Assembly (NCBI GenBank): GCA_903924445.1
Contig: CAIYBQ010000216.1
Location: 1-7,612 of the forward strand
Origin: an uncultured Armatimonadota bacterium
GTDB taxonomy: Bacteria; Armatimonadota; Armatimonadia; Armatimonadales; Armatimonadaceae
Reading direction: 5' to 3'
DNA length: 7,612 bases
The notes below the pieces were generated by a model. That model was not told where the DNA came from and did not search any database. It saw only the letters and a program-made list of their open reading frames with translations. Both the position numbers and the translations under genes were made by a program. The first letter of the stretch is position 1; every line of letters starts with the position of its first letter. Of the stretch, positions 6,526 through 7,612 are shown in pieces.

Positions 6526-7251
6526 TCAGAAACCAATCAGGTGGCGGAATATCGTAACGATCAGTGGCATCAGGATGCCATCCAATACGTGGGTGTAAAC
6601 AAGAGCCATCATCACAACCGCACCCCACTTTTGCATGAAGGCCAGGAATGGGACGCCGATGCTTTCCGGGAGGAAGCTTGCGAGGATGGTGCATGCATCC
6701 ATCGGATGCACTGGAATGAGGTTGAAGACAAACTGTGCGACATTGAGGCCAACGCTGATCACAAGTGTGATCAGGACCATCATCGTCCACTCATTCAATG
6801 TTGCAAAGCCGCTCGCGAGGAAGATGCGCAGTATGCCGGCAAAGAGCACTGCTGCTGCGATGTTAGCAAGGGGACCTGCTGCTGCAACCATTGCCATCGA
6901 TGTCCGCTTTGGCTCGCGAAGCTTGGTGCCATCCACGGGGACGGTCTTGCCCCAGCCAATCGGGAGGCCTGTCCAAATGGCAACACCCATTAAGATTGCG
7001 CCAACGGCATCAAAGTGACGTAGGGGATTCAGCGTAACCCGGCCCGCTTCGCGGGGCGTTGGGTCACCGAGTTTGTCCGCGACAAATGCGTGGGCCGCCT
7101 CGTGAACGGTGGTCGAAATCACAATCGCAACCGCGAGCATCACCCACATCCGCCAGTCCATCGCAGCATCTGCAAGCGTTCTGTAACCGCCGAAGGGGTT
7201 ACCTGAAAAAGGACTGCTGAAATGGGAAATCAGGATGTCACGCATGGTCAT
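6526..7251 (-). CDS. M50 (site-2 type) intramembrane metalloprotease
   Basis: This is a 241-residue multi-pass membrane zinc protease of the compact family without a PDZ domain. Helix 1 (about 37-57) ends in the zinc motif HEAAH at 50-54, followed by AFVADKLGDPTPREAGRVTLNP, a conserved stretch of this subfamily, and RHFDAVG. Other family marks are GWGKTVPVD (about 100-108), AAAGPLANI at 123-131 in the next helix, and FNLIPVHPMDA at 176-186, where Asp185 is the expected third zinc ligand. The usual Gly after that Asp is Ala. Such proteases cut membrane-embedded substrates, but the partner cannot be predicted. ATG 7251 was chosen; TTG 7254 or ATG 7245 are alternatives, and Shine-Dalgarno pairing is weak in all cases. 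It is first in the operon with trpS. A TATAGA box lies 10 nt before the start. Confidence 0.93.
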   Translation of the reverse strand: MTMRDILISHFSSPFSGNPFGGYRTLADAAMDWRMWVMLAVAIVISTTVHEAAHAFVADKLGDPTPREAGRVTLNPLRHFDAVGAILMGVAIWTGLPIGWGKTVPVDGTKLREPKRTSMAMVAAAGPLANIAAAVLFAGILRIFLASGFATLNEWTMMVLITLVISVGLNVAQFVFNLIPVHPMDACTILASFLPESIGVPFLAFMQKWGAVVMMALVYTHVLDGILMPLIVTIFRHLIGF

Positions 7252-7261
7252 CAATTCCGGT

Positions 7262-7267
7262 TCTATA
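7262..7267 (-). promoter_or_regulatory. Candidate -10 box for the protease-trpS operon
   Basis: Minus-strand TATAGA matches four of six bases of the TATAAT consensus and lies 10 nt before ATG 7251. At 17-nt spacing the -35 position reads CTAGGC (7285-7290), a poor match, so support is modest. If used, the transcript would have a leader of only a few bases. Confidence 0.35.
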
Positions 7268-7329
7268 TTTGAGGTGCACTACCTGCCTAGATTACCATAG
7301 AGGGGTGGTTTTTCGGATGACTTCGGGGT

Positions 7330-7358
7330 TTGCCCGTGCGTGTACAAGGGGCTACAAT
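7330..7358 (+). promoter_or_regulatory. Candidate sigma-70-type promoter of the aminotransferase gene
   Basis: TTGCCC (7330-7335) and TACAAT (7353-7358) are separated by exactly 17 bases, the optimal spacing. The -10 box differs from consensus at one base, and the -35 keeps the key TTG. Only 9 nt separate the -10 box from ATG 7368, so transcription would begin at or within about 4 nt of the start codon and the mRNA would be essentially leaderless. GAGG at 7360-7363 would then fall upstream of the transcript start. Confidence 0.55.
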
Positions 7359-7367
7359 TGAGGCCGT

Positions 7368-7612
7368 ATGACTCCACTTTCTCGCCGCGCGCAGGCCTGC
7401 GCTCCATCGCCTACTCTCGCCATCACCGCAAAGGCGAATCAGATGAAAGCTGATGGCATTAATGTCGTCGCTTTTGGTGCTGGTGAGCCTGACTTTGACA
7501 CGCCGGATCACATCAAAGCTGCTGCCATCGATGCACTTGCAAAGGGCTATACAAAGTACACGCCAAGTGCAGGAATCCCTGCCCTGAAGAATGCCATCAT
7601 CAATAAGCTTCA
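7368..7612 (+). CDS. Class I/II aminotransferase (aspartate aminotransferase type), N-terminal part
   Basis: The first 81 codons of a PLP-dependent aminotransferase run off the right edge. The protein opens MTPLSRRAQACAPSPTLAIT, followed by AKANQMKADGINVVAFGAGEPDF, DTPDHIKAAAIDAL, and KGYTKYTPSAGIPALKNAI. These are hallmark N-terminal stretches of the AspB/AspC (fold type I, subgroup I-gamma) aspartate aminotransferases: S-x-T-LAI-x-AKA, G-GEPDFDTP and YT-x-(S/A)-G-x-x-x-L. The predicted reaction is 2-oxoglutarate plus aspartate to oxaloacetate plus glutamate in the cytosol; related prephenate or LL-DAP aminotransferases share this N-terminus, so exact specificity is open. The PLP lysine lies outside the window. 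The start aligns with the B. subtilis AspB N-terminus as I recall it, which supports ATG 7368. It is divergent from the protease-trpS operon. Confidence 0.93.
   Translation, partial: MTPLSRRAQACAPSPTLAITAKANQMKADGINVVAFGAGEPDFDTPDHIKAAAIDALAKGYTKYTPSAGIPALKNAIINKL

Noticed and set aside
6838..6890. Repeated GCTGCTGCTGC-type triplets
   Set aside because: They encode alanine-rich membrane helix residues of the protease (AAAGPLANIAAAV) on the minus strand, so they reflect composition and not a repeat element.
7043..7055. CCCGC-TTC-GCGGG hairpin as a possible terminator
   Set aside because: It is a short 5-bp stem inside the conserved protease coding region (the REAGR residues), with no T-run on either side.
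7317..7361. A 14-codon upstream reading frame (MTSGFARACTRGYN) before the aminotransferase
   Set aside because: It has no Shine-Dalgarno sequence and overlaps the candidate promoter, so it would not be on the transcript; it is most likely chance.

Overview
The window is a densely packed bacterial chromosome segment of moderate GC. It has two convergent gene blocks and the start of a third, divergent gene. No RNA gene, insertion sequence, CRISPR array or phage gene was seen. The organism cannot be named from this stretch. A TrpRS of the cysteine-motif type, a CruF-type carotenoid protein, and -10-like boxes lying within about 10 nt of start codons would suit a pigmented, early-branching lineage such as Armatimonadota or a Deinococcus relative, but that is a weak inference.

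Plus-strand block (1-3574): the tail of a short-chain dehydrogenase/reductase is followed by an altronate dehydratase (uxaA-like). Next come a short tagaturonate reductase (uxaB-like) that overlaps it by one base (TAATG), and a CruF/DUF422 carotenoid-biosynthesis membrane protein whose GTG start directly abuts the uxaB stop (TAAGTG). UxaB and UxaA would carry D-tagaturonate through D-altronate to 2-keto-3-deoxygluconate, the middle of galacturonate catabolism. The isomerase, kinase and aldolase of that pathway are not in the window. The carotenoid gene is an unexpected partner.

Minus-strand block (7251 down to 3571): an M50 site-2-type membrane protease is followed by tryptophanyl-tRNA synthetase, a secreted alpha/beta hydrolase, and an aldo/keto reductase that closely resembles plant L-galactose dehydrogenase. 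Gaps are 1 nt, 15 nt and a 4-nt GTGA overlap, so this looks like one operon. It ends in a strong intrinsic terminator encoded inside the last codons of the convergent carotenoid gene. The stop codons of the two facing genes overlap in the sequence CTAA.

Right edge: a class I aminotransferase (aspartate aminotransferase type) starts at 7368 and runs off the window. The 116-nt gap between it and the protease gene holds divergent promoter-like boxes very close to both starts.

Nothing here amounts to a clearly new biological system. The best leads are the rearranged cysteine set in TrpRS, the terminator inside a coding sequence, the uxaAB-carotenoid gene linkage, and the possibly leaderless aminotransferase.
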